A DNA stretch of 64,000 bases from CAVZBW01 sp963778465 (GCA_963778465.1 CAVZUK010000003.1:2356001-2420000); one strand, 5' to 3'; shown: positions 33,883 through 42,556, numbered from the stretch's first letter. The notes: a model not told the origin generated them from the sequence alone. Made by a program: numbers and translations.

Positions 33883-34978
33883 TCACCCCGAGGGCGACCG
33901 GGCCCGGGCGCTCGTGCTCGAGGGTCCGCGGCGAGTCCGAATCCGCGAGATCGAGGTGCCCTCCGTCGGTCCGGAGGACGCCTTGTTGCGGGTGGAGGCC
34001 TGCGGGCTGTGCGGTACCGACCACGAGCAGTGGTCGGGTGCGCTTCCCGCTCCCACCCCGATGATCCCCGGGCACGAGACGGTCGGTCGGATCGTGCGCA
34101 TCGGCGCCGGCGCCTCGGCCCGCTGGGGGGTGCGGCCCGGTGATCGGGTCGTCGTCGAGCCCCGCCAGGTCTGCGGCTCCTGCACCTCGTGCCGGGCCGG
34201 TCGGCCCCGCCTCTGTCTCCGTCACTCGTCGGCCGACAGCTACGGGCAGATCCCGCTGTCGGAGCCACCCGGACTGTGGGGCGGCTACGCCGAGGTGCAG
34301 TACCTCTCGCCCGACAGCGTCGTCCATCCGGTCGACGCGGGGCTCGACCCCGTCGTCGCGGCCATGTTCAATGCCGTGGCGAACGGGTTCCGTTGGGGTT
34401 CGAGCCTGCCCGCCACCGGTCCGGGTGACGTGGTGGCCATCCTCGGTCCCGGCTTGCGCGGGCTCGCCGCCGCCGTGGCGGCACGGGCGGCGGGAGCGCG
34501 CTTCGTCATGGTGACGGGCCGCGGGCGACGAGACCAGGATCGCTTGCGGCTCGCCCGGACCTTCGGGGCCGACCTCACGGTCGACGTGGAGGCGAGTGAT
34601 CCGGTCGACGCCTTGCGCGAGGCCGCTGGCGGCCCTGCCGACGTGGTGGTCGACGCGAGCGCGAACGCCCCCGAGGCCTTCGCGCAGGCGATCGCCCTCG
34701 CTGGCAGGCGCGGTCGGGTGGTGGTGGTCGGCATTCACGGCGACACCGACGTGCCCGGGTTCCGGCCGGACGCCATCGTGACCAAGGAGCTGCACGTTCT
34801 CGGGACCCTGGGCGCGGAGACGGACGATTTCCGCCGGGCGCTCGCGCTGTTGCATGCCGAGCGCGATCGCTTTGCCGCCCTGCCGGCGGTGACCGTCGAC
34901 CTCGAGGGGCTGAACGACCTTCTCGCGACCATGGCCGGGGGGGAGGGGGTCCCGGTCTTCGGCGCCGTGATTCCCTGA
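33875..34978 (+). CDS. Zinc-type MDR alcohol dehydrogenase
   Basis: A 367-residue zinc-dependent dehydrogenase. The catalytic zinc site is shown by CGLCGTD and GHE; the structural zinc has four Cys in CGSCTSCRAGRPRLC. The Rossmann motif is GPGLRG. It would oxidise an alcohol to a ketone or aldehyde with NAD(P). The GTG at 33875 lies inside the last codons of the aldo/keto reductase gene, so the two are translationally coupled. Confidence 0.92.
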   Translation: MNDHPEGDRARALVLEGPRRVRIREIEVPSVGPEDALLRVEACGLCGTDHEQWSGALPAPTPMIPGHETVGRIVRIGAGASARWGVRPGDRVVVEPRQVCGSCTSCRAGRPRLCLRHSSADSYGQIPLSEPPGLWGGYAEVQYLSPDSVVHPVDAGLDPVVAAMFNAVANGFRWGSSLPATGPGDVVAILGPGLRGLAAAVAARAAGARFVMVTGRGRRDQDRLRLARTFGADLTVDVEASDPVDALREAAGGPADVVVDASANAPEAFAQAIALAGRRGRVVVVGIHGDTDVPGFRPDAIVTKELHVLGTLGAETDDFRRALALLHAERDRFAALPAVTVDLEGLNDLLATMAGGEGVPVFGAVIP

Positions 34979-35068
34979 CGGGAGACCCGGCCCCGACCCT
35001 CGCCCGAGACCCCCGAGCTCGAGATGACAGCCCGGGACCAGAGCCCACGACCTCGAGGAGGCACGACA

Positions 35069-35671
35069 TTGGCCAACCCCACGACGCCGGGTCCGCACGC
35101 TCCCCGGTTGGCGCCTCTGGCGCGTGCCGAGCTGAGTCCCTACGCACGCCAGGTCTTTGACAACGTCGGGCCCGGCGGCGCAGCCAACCTGGTGGCCACC
35201 CTGGCGCATCAACCCGAGCTCTTCGAGCGCTTCCTTCCCGTGACGCTCGCCCTGCAAGCCGGCCTCCTCTCCCCCCGGCAGCGCGAGTCGGCGATCCTGC
35301 GGCTCGCCTTCCGACGGGGTTGCCGCTACATCTGGAGCCAGCACGTGAAGGCGGGGTTGGACGCAGGCATGACGCGCGAAGAGGTGGCACGTTTGGTCGA
35401 CGAGCCGAGCCGGGGCGCCTGGAGCGCGATCGATGGGGCGCTGCTCGAGGCGGTCGACGAGCTGGTCGACCGCGGACGGATCGACGACGCCACGTGGGCC
35501 GCGCTGTCGGCCGAACTCGGCCCGGCCCAACTGGTCGAGCTCACCATCCTGGTCGGCCACTACAGCGGGCTGGCCTTCCTGGCCAACTCCGCCGGCGCGG
35601 CACCCGAGTCGGGGCCGCCGAGCGACCCTCGCCTGGATCCATGGACACGTCGGAGAGCGACGGGGGAGTGA
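35069..35671 (+). CDS. Carboxymuconolactone-decarboxylase (AhpD-like) family protein
   Basis: A 200-residue helical protein of the CMD/AhpD family. The typical block is ESAILRLAFRRGCRYIWSQH, where the single Cys and His correspond to the CxYEWxxH motif of members that lack the peroxidase CxxC pair. Members decarboxylate or isomerise lactones or act on peroxides. A GAGGAGG site 8 bases upstream selects the TTG at 35069; an ATG at 35024 has no such site. It follows the zinc dehydrogenase by about 90 bases. Confidence 0.83.
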   Translation: MANPTTPGPHAPRLAPLARAELSPYARQVFDNVGPGGAANLVATLAHQPELFERFLPVTLALQAGLLSPRQRESAILRLAFRRGCRYIWSQHVKAGLDAGMTREEVARLVDEPSRGAWSAIDGALLEAVDELVDRGRIDDATWAALSAELGPAQLVELTILVGHYSGLAFLANSAGAAPESGPPSDPRLDPWTRRRATGE

Positions 35672-35694
35672 GCCCGTCGGTGCGCCCGGGGTGG

Positions 35695-36228
35695 ATGGGC
35701 ACCTGTGAGAATCTCGCTGTGGCCAATGGGTTGCGCCTCCGACCAATGCGCCTCGGCGACGAGAGGGACGTGCTCGCTGCCCATGCTGCTCTCGATGACT
35801 ACGACTTCCTGCTGGGCAGGGACGATCCCGCGCGGTGGGCCGAGTACGTCGAGCGCCGGCAGCAGTGGGCACTCGGTAGAGACCTGCCACCCGGCTGGGT
35901 CCCGACGACCTTCCTGATTGCGGTCGCGGATGGTGCCATCGTCGGACGCTCTTCGATCCGCCACGAGCTCAACGAATTCCTCGCGACCGTTGGGGGGCAC
36001 GTCGGCTACGCCGTGTTGCCCCGCTGTCGGGGGCGCGGCTATGCGACGGAGATCCTCCGCCAGAGCCTCGTCGTCGCTCGATCCCTCGGAATCGATCGAG
36101 TGCTGGTGACGTGCGATGAGGACAACCCGGCATCCGCAAGGGTCATCGAGAAGTGCGGCGGGACCTTCGAGGGGTCGGTCGACGACGGCTCGAGCGCAAC
36201 TCGCAAGCTGCGGTACTGGATCGACTGA
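35695..36228 (+). CDS. GNAT-family N-acetyltransferase
   Basis: A 177-residue acetyltransferase of the GNAT fold. The acetyl-CoA loop is RCRGRGYATEIL near 116-127, followed by DEDNPASARVIEKCGG, typical of the RimJ/RimL-like group. It would acetylate an amine. Alternative start ATG 35641 overlaps the CMD gene. The base usage appears somewhat less GC-biased than that of its neighbours, and its role in the catabolic set is not obvious, so it may be a later arrival. Confidence 0.88.
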   Translation: MGTCENLAVANGLRLRPMRLGDERDVLAAHAALDDYDFLLGRDDPARWAEYVERRQQWALGRDLPPGWVPTTFLIAVADGAIVGRSSIRHELNEFLATVGGHVGYAVLPRCRGRGYATEILRQSLVVARSLGIDRVLVTCDEDNPASARVIEKCGGTFEGSVDDGSSATRKLRYWID

Positions 36229-36264
36229 AGCCCCCGACTCCGGGGTGCGGTTGCGCTGTGCGGG

Positions 36265-37173
36265 CTAGGTCCAGCGGTCGAGCGTCGGTCCGACGCGTTC
36301 GAGTTCGGCGGCGAAGCGTGAGAGGTCCTCGCCCTCGAGCTCCAGCAGGGGCCGGCGCAGATGCCCGGCAGGCAGGTCGCGCAGGGACAGCGCGGCCTTG
36401 ATCGATGCGGGGTTCCCCCACCGGGAGAGCACGGCGTTGACCGAGTAGAGCTCGCCGAGGAGCCGCATGGCGTCGCTGCTCCCGTGGCACAGCGCGTCCC
36501 ACGTGGTGGCGGCGAGCCCGGGGACGACGTTCGGATCGAAGCACAGCACGCCCGCCCCGCCGACGGCCGCCATCGAGGGCAGGTGGTGGAGCCAGCCGGT
36601 CCGCACGGGCACCCGCTCGCGCAGCGTATCCACCAGGCCGATGAGCCCCCCCAGGGGCCCCGGCGCCGTGTAGCTCAGGCCGACGATCTCGGGGTGTTGG
36701 TCGAGCAGGCGCTGGATCAATCGGGGTCCGAGCTCGTACCCGACGAGGGTCGTGTTCTCCCCGAGCACGATCGGGCAGCGGGACGCCCCGACCACCTCCG
36801 CGAAGTAGCGCTCGATCTCGCGGTCCCGTGGACGCAGGGCCCCCGTCCGGGGCGGGAAGACCTGCACGGCGTCGACGCCGGTGGTGCCGAGCCGCTCCAT
36901 CTGCGCGAGCGCCGTGTCGGTGTCGCCGCCCAGGCCGACGCCCGCACCGACCACCTCTCGCCGGCCGCCGAGCACGCGGACCGCGGTCCGGTAGATCGCC
37001 TCCTTCTCGTCGAGCGTGAGCGAGAGACCCTCCCCGCTGCCCTGGCTGCAGAGGTAGACGCTCAGCCGGTGGGGGAGCAGGCGGACGAGGTGCCGCTCCA
37101 GCTCGCCGAGGTCCAGCGCGCCGGCGGAATCGAAGGGAGTGATGCTCATCACGCCGACGGAACTCGCCACCAT
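36265..37173 (-). CDS. DapA/NAL-family protein lacking the Schiff-base lysine
   Basis: A 302-residue TIM-barrel protein of the dihydrodipicolinate synthase/N-acetylneuraminate lyase family. The GTTGE-like loop is SQGSGEGLSLT near 43-52, and the order of motifs follows the family. At the strand that carries the catalytic lysine, normally VGxK, this protein reads IVGLSYTA (163-170), with Ser at the lysine position. The tyrosine region (TPYY) reads VFPPRT. Standard class I aldolase chemistry therefore looks impossible. It is divergent from a GntR gene, 19 bases away by the longest reading, and may be its target. Confidence 0.85.
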   Translation of the reverse strand: MVASSVGVMSITPFDSAGALDLGELERHLVRLLPHRLSVYLCSQGSGEGLSLTLDEKEAIYRTAVRVLGGRREVVGAGVGLGGDTDTALAQMERLGTTGVDAVQVFPPRTGALRPRDREIERYFAEVVGASRCPIVLGENTTLVGYELGPRLIQRLLDQHPEIVGLSYTAPGPLGGLIGLVDTLRERVPVRTGWLHHLPSMAAVGGAGVLCFDPNVVPGLAATTWDALCHGSSDAMRLLGELYSVNAVLSRWGNPASIKAALSLRDLPAGHLRRPLLELEGEDLSRFAAELERVGPTLDRWT

Positions 37174-37192
37174 CCCACAGTAAGCTTCGTCC

Positions 37193-38116
37193 GTGCCACC
37201 TGCAGGAAAGCGCTCGGGGGGCGGCTCTCGCGGCGTCGACGGCGGGAGCCGCCCGGGCTCGGAGGTCGGCGGAGCCGCTCCGGCCGGCCTGCGCGAGGCC
37301 TCGGTCCGCACCCGCCAGATGCGTCAGCCCCGGCTCGCGGAGATGGTCGCCGGCGTGCTGAGGGAGCGCATCGTCTCCGGCGAACTGGCCGACGGGGACG
37401 CGCTGCCCGGCGTCGACAAGCTGGTGCAGGAATTCGCCGTCAGCCCGCCGTCGCTTCGTGAGGCCCTCCGCATCCTCGAGAACGAGGGTCTGATCACGGT
37501 GCGCCGAGGCAACGTCGGGGGGGCCGTCGTGCACCGCCCGACCGCGGACTCTGCCGCGTACATGTTCGGCCTCGTCCTGCAGGCCGAGCGAGTCGAGGTG
37601 GCGGACCTCGCGGCGGCGGTCGGGCACCTCGAGACGCTCTGCGCCCGCCTGTGCGCGGCGCGCGCCGACCGTGCCCGGGCCGTGGTGCCCGAGCTGCAAG
37701 AGCTCCAGTCCGAGGGCGAACGGGTCATCGACGACGCCGTGGCGTTTGAGAGCTCGTGCCAGAGGTTCCACGACGCCCTGATCTCGTTGTCGGGCAATCG
37801 CAGCATCGAGATGACCGTGGGAGCGCTCGGATGGCTCTGGCGCCAGCAGGGTGCGGGGTGGGGTCATCGGGTGTCGGAGCTGCACGAGTACCCGGACCCC
37901 AAGCTGCGCAAGGCCGGTCTGGCGGCACACGCCAGCATCCTGGAGGCCATCGAGCGCGGCGACGCCGAGCAAGCCGAGGCGCTGACCCGGGCCCACCTCG
38001 ACCACCAGGGCATCCGCAAGGTGAGCGGGTCCGAGGCGATCGTCCGCGCCACCGGCGTGTGGCGTGCACAACCGCCGGACGCGCTGGGGGCCGTGTACCC
38101 CTACCCGGGATCCTGA
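37193..38116 (+). CDS. GntR-family (FadR/FCD) transcriptional regulator
   Basis: A regulator with an amino-terminal winged helix (VSPPSLREALRILENEGLITVRRGNVGG) and an FCD ligand domain, 307 residues from the GTG. The in-frame ATG at 37319 begins MRQPRLAEMV, exactly where its paralog at 56142 has MRQPRLSEMV, and is a good alternative start. That would leave a 145-base divergent promoter. FCD regulators usually sense organic acids or acyl-CoA. The divergent DapA-like gene is its likely target. Confidence 0.87.
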   Translation: MPPAGKRSGGGSRGVDGGSRPGSEVGGAAPAGLREASVRTRQMRQPRLAEMVAGVLRERIVSGELADGDALPGVDKLVQEFAVSPPSLREALRILENEGLITVRRGNVGGAVVHRPTADSAAYMFGLVLQAERVEVADLAAAVGHLETLCARLCAARADRARAVVPELQELQSEGERVIDDAVAFESSCQRFHDALISLSGNRSIEMTVGALGWLWRQQGAGWGHRVSELHEYPDPKLRKAGLAAHASILEAIERGDAEQAEALTRAHLDHQGIRKVSGSEAIVRATGVWRAQPPDALGAVYPYPGS

Positions 38117-38148
38117 TCTCCCGAGGGAGCGAGGCCCTTCGGGAGATC
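38115..38148. terminator. Hairpin between convergent genes
   Basis: GATCTCCCGA (38115-38124) and TCGGGAGATC (38139-38148) form a perfect 10-base stem with a 14-base loop. It begins at the stop of the GntR gene and lies 36 bases before the end of the convergent lyase gene. There is no T-run, as is common for actinobacterial terminators. It could act in both directions. Confidence 0.5.
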
Positions 38149-38183
38149 TCCCGGCCCCCCGCCGACCTCGGATGCCGTGTGCT

Positions 38184-39122
38184 TCAGTCCGTCAACCCGA
38201 GATCGCGCGCCCACGCGAGGTTCTTGCGGGCCGACCCCACGTGCGCGATGTGGACCACGTGTCCCTCTCCCTGGTTGGGATCGCCGTAACGGATCGGGCC
38301 GCCTCCCTTGCCCTCCGCCTCCTCGGCGAGACGGTCGAGGTCCTTCCAGTACGCGATGTCCTCGGCGCTCGGCGAGAAGATCTCGTTGACCAGGGGCACG
38401 TGGCGAGGGTCTCCGAGCATCATGCCGAAGTAGCCGAGGTCCCGGAGCTCGACGGCCCAGCTCCGCAGGCCGTCGACGTCGTCCACCGACCCTCCCCACA
38501 TGCCGCTGATGGGATAGCGGATCCCCGCGGCCTTGGCGTCGACCAGGACCTTGGACCGCAGGAAGAGCGTCTCACGACCCTCGGCGGTCCATCGGTAGCC
38601 GAGGGCCTGGTGGATGTCCCCGAAGCGCGAGACGGCGCCCCCGAGGTAGCGGACTCGCGGCGAGGCGACGGCGATGTCGTAGGCCAGCCGAAGCGCGTTG
38701 GCGGTCTCGAGGATGGGGTAGATGGCCGTGGAGCCGAGCGGCACGCCGAGCTCCGCCTCGCAGCACGTGAGCAGCGCGTCCAGCTTGTGGACGTCCTCGG
38801 GTCCATGGATCTTCGGCTGCATGACACCCGTGAGCTTCGGGCCGACCACCGCCCGCAGATCCTTCATCGTCTGCCCCGTGTCGGGCGGCTGCACCCGGGC
38901 GAACCATTGGGGCGAGCCCGACGCGTCCGCCTCCTGGTCGAAGAACCGCCGGACCGACACCCGGGTCCGCTCGCGCTCGCTCTCGGGGAAGGGGGTCCGG
39001 GGCTCCTCGAGGTCGAGATTGACCGCGTCCGCCCCGAGCGTGTGCGCCCTCCGCACCTGGTCGTCCTCGCTCCCCGGTACGAAGAGGAAGGTCCGAATCG
39101 GTCTGGCCTGGTCCTTGCCCAT
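38184..39122 (-). CDS. CitE-like CoA ester lyase (HpcH/HpaI family)
   Basis: A 312-residue TIM-barrel protein of the citrate-lyase beta-chain-like family. It shows RTFLFVPGS near 10-18, the substrate Asp/Glu stretch NLDLEE, the PKIHG motif and ILETANAL. Family members cleave or form beta-hydroxyacyl-CoA thioesters such as malyl-CoA or citramalyl-CoA, so it may carry out a late C-C cleavage. The ATG lies 8 bases after a TACGCT hexamer that follows a perfect TTGACA by 17 bases, so the mRNA may be nearly leaderless. Confidence 0.9.
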   Translation of the reverse strand: MGKDQARPIRTFLFVPGSEDDQVRRAHTLGADAVNLDLEEPRTPFPESERERTRVSVRRFFDQEADASGSPQWFARVQPPDTGQTMKDLRAVVGPKLTGVMQPKIHGPEDVHKLDALLTCCEAELGVPLGSTAIYPILETANALRLAYDIAVASPRVRYLGGAVSRFGDIHQALGYRWTAEGRETLFLRSKVLVDAKAAGIRYPISGMWGGSVDDVDGLRSWAVELRDLGYFGMMLGDPRHVPLVNEIFSPSAEDIAYWKDLDRLAEEAEGKGGGPIRYGDPNQGEGHVVHIAHVGSARKNLAWARDLGLTD

Positions 39123-39130
39123 GGGAGGGC

Positions 39131-39159
39131 AGCGTAAGAGGACTCCCCTTACCTGTCAA
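39131..39159 (-). promoter_or_regulatory. Probable promoter of the CitE-like gene, nearly leaderless
   Basis: On the minus strand TTGACA (39154-39159) is followed after 17 bases by TACGCT (39131-39136). Only 8 bases then separate the -10 from the ATG, so transcription would begin at or next to the start codon. No ribosome site is needed or seen. Confidence 0.5.
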
Positions 39160-39216
39160 TCTTTTGTAGAGTAGCGAATTGGCGTCCGCTCCGTCATGGC
39201 CGCGAGGAGGCATGCA

Positions 39217-40665
39217 ATGACCCAGATCGCCCCGCTCACCGCTGCTGAGATCCGTCGCCGGATCGGCCACCCGATCGTGGACGCCGACGGCCACTTCATG
39301 GAGCTGATGCCGCTGGTCGACGACGAGATCCTGGGCCTGTTGGAGGAGACCGGCGGCGCCGAGCTCCGGGACGCCTTCCGTCAGCGCCCGGTGCGCGTGC
39401 TCGACACCGTCCGCTTCCAGGCGGACCGCAGTCATCCCGACGTGGCGGGCAAGTGGCAGGCCATGTCCTCGTGGTGGGGCAACCCGGTGGACGACGCCCG
39501 GGAGCGGGCGACGGCGCACCTGCCCGCCCTCATGTACGACCGCCTCGACGAGCTGGGCATCGACCTGATGCTCATCTACCCCTCCTGGACCCTCGGGTTC
39601 CTCATGTCCTCGGATACGTCGATGCGGGCGCCCGCGTGCCGTGCCGTCAACCGTTACACCGCCGGGCTCTTCGCCCCCTACGCCGACCGGATTCGGCCCG
39701 CCGCCCTGATCCCGATGGACACCCCGGAGGAGGCGGTGGCCGAGATCGACTACGCAGTGGGGGAGTTGGGCTACCGCCTCGTGGTCCTGGCCGGCCACGT
39801 CATGCGTCCAGTCGGGAGCTCGGGAGACCCCGCCGCGTACCGCCTCGACGTCTTCGGCCTCGACAGCGACGCCGACTACGACCCGGTGTGGGAGGCGTGC
39901 ACGCGGCAGGGCGTGGCACCCGTCTTCCACAGCTCGCTGCAGCAGAACCACCCGGCGCGCTCGATCTCCAATTACGTGTACAACCACGTCGGGGGCATCG
40001 CTCACGCCCACGAGGCGCTGAGCAAGGCGCTCTTCATGGGCGGCGTCTACCGTCGCTTCCCCGAGCTTCGTGTCGGTTACCTCGAGGGCGGCGTGATGTG
40101 GGGTGCGAGCCTCCTGGCCGACCTCGTCGGGCACTGGGAGAAGCGCGGCGCGCACGCCATCGAGACGCTCGATCCGGAGCGTCTCGAGGTGTCCGCGGTG
40201 ATGGCCCTGGTGCGGGAGTACGGGAGCGACGAGATGGTGGCCAACGCCGATCGGATCGAGGAGTACCTGTCCCGGGTCCCGGGGCGTCCGGCGGAGCTCG
40301 ACGAGTTCGCGGCGGCCGGATTGTCCGGGGTGGAGGACATCATCGAGCCCCTTGCGGAGCGCTCCTACTTTGGGTGCGAGGCCGACGACCCGCTCGTGCC
40401 CCTGGCCTTCGGGATGAACGTGGCCCACCGTCCCGTGACCCTCCGACCGATGCTCGGCAGCGACGTCTCGCACTGGGATGCACCGGTGATGGCCGACGTC
40501 ATGCCCGAGGCGTACGAGGCGGTGGAGGAGGGGCGCCTCACCGACGAGCAGTTCAGAGACTTCGTGTTCACCAACGCCGTTCGTCTGCACGGAGGGATGA
40601 ACCCTTCGTTCTTCGAGGGCACGGTGTGCGAGAAGGAAGCGGGCGCGCTCCTGGCCGGAGGCTGA
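39217..40665 (+). CDS. Amidohydrolase-2 family protein
   Basis: A 482-residue TIM-barrel amidohydrolase-2 protein. The first metal motif is VDADGHFME, and SDVSHWDAP near the end supplies the late Asp. It is a clear paralog of the protein at 52888: both share HP(I/V)(V/I)DADGH, the NYVYNH/NYVHNH stretch and FGCEADD. In this family, metal-dependent decarboxylation or C-C hydrolysis is common. GGAGG stands 10 bases before the ATG. It starts a rightward pair with the TauD-like dioxygenase gene (5-base gap). Confidence 0.88.
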   Translation: MTQIAPLTAAEIRRRIGHPIVDADGHFMELMPLVDDEILGLLEETGGAELRDAFRQRPVRVLDTVRFQADRSHPDVAGKWQAMSSWWGNPVDDARERATAHLPALMYDRLDELGIDLMLIYPSWTLGFLMSSDTSMRAPACRAVNRYTAGLFAPYADRIRPAALIPMDTPEEAVAEIDYAVGELGYRLVVLAGHVMRPVGSSGDPAAYRLDVFGLDSDADYDPVWEACTRQGVAPVFHSSLQQNHPARSISNYVYNHVGGIAHAHEALSKALFMGGVYRRFPELRVGYLEGGVMWGASLLADLVGHWEKRGAHAIETLDPERLEVSAVMALVREYGSDEMVANADRIEEYLSRVPGRPAELDEFAAAGLSGVEDIIEPLAERSYFGCEADDPLVPLAFGMNVAHRPVTLRPMLGSDVSHWDAPVMADVMPEAYEAVEEGRLTDEQFRDFVFTNAVRLHGGMNPSFFEGTVCEKEAGALLAGG

Positions 40666-40670
40666 CCGCC

Positions 40671-41570
40671 ATGGCGCTGCGGGTCGAGCCGCTCACCGCG
40701 CACATCGGTGCGGAGGTCTCCGGTGTCGACCTCCGGCGCCCCCTCGAGGCGCCCACGGCCGCCGCACTGCGCGAGGCGCTCCGGAGCCACCTGGTCCTCT
40801 TCCTGCGGGACCAGGACCTGACCGACGAGGAGCATCTCCGCTTCGCGAGCACCTTCGGCCCACCCAACGTCTACCCGGTGACCGCCGCACGCGGCCTGGA
40901 CGAGTCGCTGGAGTGGATCGAGGACGGACCGGATAGCCCCGCCAAGGCCGACCTCTGGCACACGGACGCCGCGTTCTTGCCCGAGCCGCCGGACGTCGCC
41001 GTTCTCAACATGCGCGTCTGCCCGCCCGTCGGGGGCGACACCCTCTGGTTGAGCCTCTACGCGGCCTTGGAGGGCCTTTCGCCCGCGATGCAGGCGGTGC
41101 TCGAGTCGCTCGAGCTCGACGTCCATCCGGGCCCGACTTTCAAGGAGAGCGTCGAGCTGCAATTCGGCCCCGGCATCTACGAGGAGGTGGCAACCCAGTT
41201 CGCGGCCCGCCGCGTGCCGCTCGTCCGGGTGCACCCCGAAACCGAGCGGAGGGCACTGTTCCTCTGCGGCGCCTACGTGCGGGGGATCGCCGGCATGCGG
41301 CCCGCCGAGAGCGACGCCATCCTGGGAGTGCTCCGCTCGAGGCTCGACGACCCCAACATCCAGTGCCGCTGGCACTGGCGCACCCACGACGTGGCGGTGT
41401 GGGACGAGCGGTGCACCAACCATCGGGCCCTCGGGGACCACTATCCCCAGCGTCGGGTCGTACGCCGCTGCACGGTCGGGGGATCCGCACCCGTCGGCCC
41501 CGCGGGCCCGGCCGGCCCGTTCGGCTCGTCCGGTCACGAGGGCAGGGTGCACCCTCTTACCGGCGCCTGA
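40671..41570 (+). CDS. TauD/TfdA-family 2-oxoglutarate-dependent dioxygenase
   Basis: A 299-residue non-heme iron dioxygenase. The iron ligands are His and Asp in WHTDAAF and a later His in TNHRALGD. The oxoglutarate-binding Arg lies in RRVVRRCTVGG. It would hydroxylate a substrate using 2-oxoglutarate and oxygen; in TfdA-like members this removes an ether or sulfonate group through an unstable hemiacetal. A low-complexity tail (GPAGPAGPFGSS) follows the catalytic domain. It is coupled to the amidohydrolase gene upstream. Confidence 0.92.
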   Translation: MALRVEPLTAHIGAEVSGVDLRRPLEAPTAAALREALRSHLVLFLRDQDLTDEEHLRFASTFGPPNVYPVTAARGLDESLEWIEDGPDSPAKADLWHTDAAFLPEPPDVAVLNMRVCPPVGGDTLWLSLYAALEGLSPAMQAVLESLELDVHPGPTFKESVELQFGPGIYEEVATQFAARRVPLVRVHPETERRALFLCGAYVRGIAGMRPAESDAILGVLRSRLDDPNIQCRWHWRTHDVAVWDERCTNHRALGDHYPQRRVVRRCTVGGSAPVGPAGPAGPFGSSGHEGRVHPLTGA

Positions 41571-41661
41571 GCGACCCCGGCTAGTGCCGCATCCAGTAGG
41601 GCCAGACGCAGCTGTTGAGCAGGACGTAGGGCGTAACCGATGCGAACCGGCCGATTCCCGC

Positions 41662-41889
41662 TCATCGCGTGGCCTTGTGGCAATCCGGGCAGATCGTGGG
41701 CGCGTGGTCGATGCCGACGACATGAAGCGCCCTGTAGAAAGCCGCCTCCGCCTCAGAGTCGTAGGGCTCCCCGTCGTGGTGCCACGAGAGCATCCGGGGC
41801 GCCGGCTCCAGGCGGACGTCGGCGCCGGGGTAGCCCGCCTCGGCGAGCGCCATTCGCACCCTCTCCGCATCCGCCTTGGTCGCCATCAT
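41662..41889 (-). CDS. Small protein with C-terminal CPDCH, unknown function
   Basis: A 75-residue protein, MMATKADAERVRMALAEAG at the start, ending ICPDCHKATR. The Cys-x-x-Cys with a neighbouring His could bind a metal, but two further ligands are not evident. The middle has DSEAEAAFYRAL. It lies 17 bases after the PIN-domain gene on the same strand. It might be its partner, though antitoxins are usually encoded first. The base use here is less GC-rich than in the surrounding genes. Confidence 0.5.
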   Translation of the reverse strand: MMATKADAERVRMALAEAGYPGADVRLEPAPRMLSWHHDGEPYDSEAEAAFYRALHVVGIDHAPTICPDCHKATR

Positions 41890-41906
41890 TTCGTAGGGTA
41901 CTGCGA

Positions 41907-42350
41907 TTAGGCGATATCGCCGGGGCGGAGGGCCGGCACCCCGACCGCCTTGGCAGCGTCCATGAGCTTTGGCTCCAGGGTGACGAGAGTGGCGCCCCTT
42001 TTTTGGGCGACGATCACGTAGAGCAGGTGGGCGGCGGGTTTCACCTTGGCGACGATCTCCGCCGCGGCCTGGTCGGTCGTCGGGATGAAATCGAAGGCGT
42101 CCTTCGCGGTCACTTCGACAAACTCCTGAGTGGTGAATCCGCGACCGTGACCGAGGCTTCCGAGGTCCAGCCCTCCGCTACTCACGGCTCGGGGCACAGC
42201 CAGAAGGGCTTCCAAGATGAAGACGACGGGTTGGTACACCTCCACGTCCGAAGTCATCCCGATCCGACCCAGAAAGGTGCGCGATTCTTCGCTGCCCTCC
42301 TCCTTCTTCAGGGAGCTGATGACCACGCAGTTGTCGATGGTCAGCTTCAT
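41907..42350 (-). CDS. PIN-domain protein (VapC-like ribonuclease fold)
   Basis: A 147-residue protein that starts MKLTIDNCVVISSL, as PIN domains do, with the first acidic residue at Asp6. A second acidic position is in FILEALLA near residue 45, and later Asp residues lie in TTDQAAAE. PIN domains are metal-dependent RNases, often toxins. No typical antitoxin with a ribbon or AbrB motif precedes it. It is encoded alone with a 75-residue partner between catabolic operons, so this is probably an inserted small module. Confidence 0.68.
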   Translation of the reverse strand: MKLTIDNCVVISSLKKEEGSEESRTFLGRIGMTSDVEVYQPVVFILEALLAVPRAVSSGGLDLGSLGHGRGFTTQEFVEVTAKDAFDFIPTTDQAAAEIVAKVKPAAHLLYVIVAQKRGATLVTLEPKLMDAAKAVGVPALRPGDIA

Positions 42351-42513
42351 CGTGGCCCCCTCAGGCTCGGGGATGCCGTCGAGGACAGCCCTCGGGACTG
42401 TCGACCTCTTAACTATCGGGTGGGTGTATCACCGACCGAGGCGATAACCGGCCCCATTTCGTGCCACTGCGACCTGCCCTTTCGCAGATAAGCCCATCGG
42501 AGGGTCCACCTGA

Positions 42514-42529
42514 ACTAACACTTGTCAGC
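42514..42529. promoter_or_regulatory. ACTAACACTTGTCAGC operator upstream of the SDR/P450 operon
   Basis: This 16-base site matches 14 of 16 positions of the minus-strand site at 51200-51215. Its halves CTAAC and GTCAG are near-inverted. It lies 27 bases before the SDR ATG at 42557, in the leader of the operon that includes the TetR gene at 45751. Autoregulation by that TetR is inferred. Confidence 0.55.
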
Positions 42530-42556
42530 TCGATCGGCACCGCGCTAGACAGGAGC

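Noticed and set aside
36232..36245. Small hairpin CCCCG-ACTC-CGGGG between the GNAT and DapA-like genes
   Set aside because: The 5-base stem is what chance gives in such GC-rich DNA, and there is no T-run, so I do not call it a terminator.
38572..40590. A 672-codon minus-strand frame
   Set aside because: Antisense to the amidohydrolase and overlaps the CitE-like gene out of frame; no domain seen.
41571..41661. A minus-strand reading ending SVTPYVLLNSCVWPYWMRH that looks protein-like
   Set aside because: Only about 20 codons with no start and no recognisable family. It might be a gene remnant, but the evidence is too thin.
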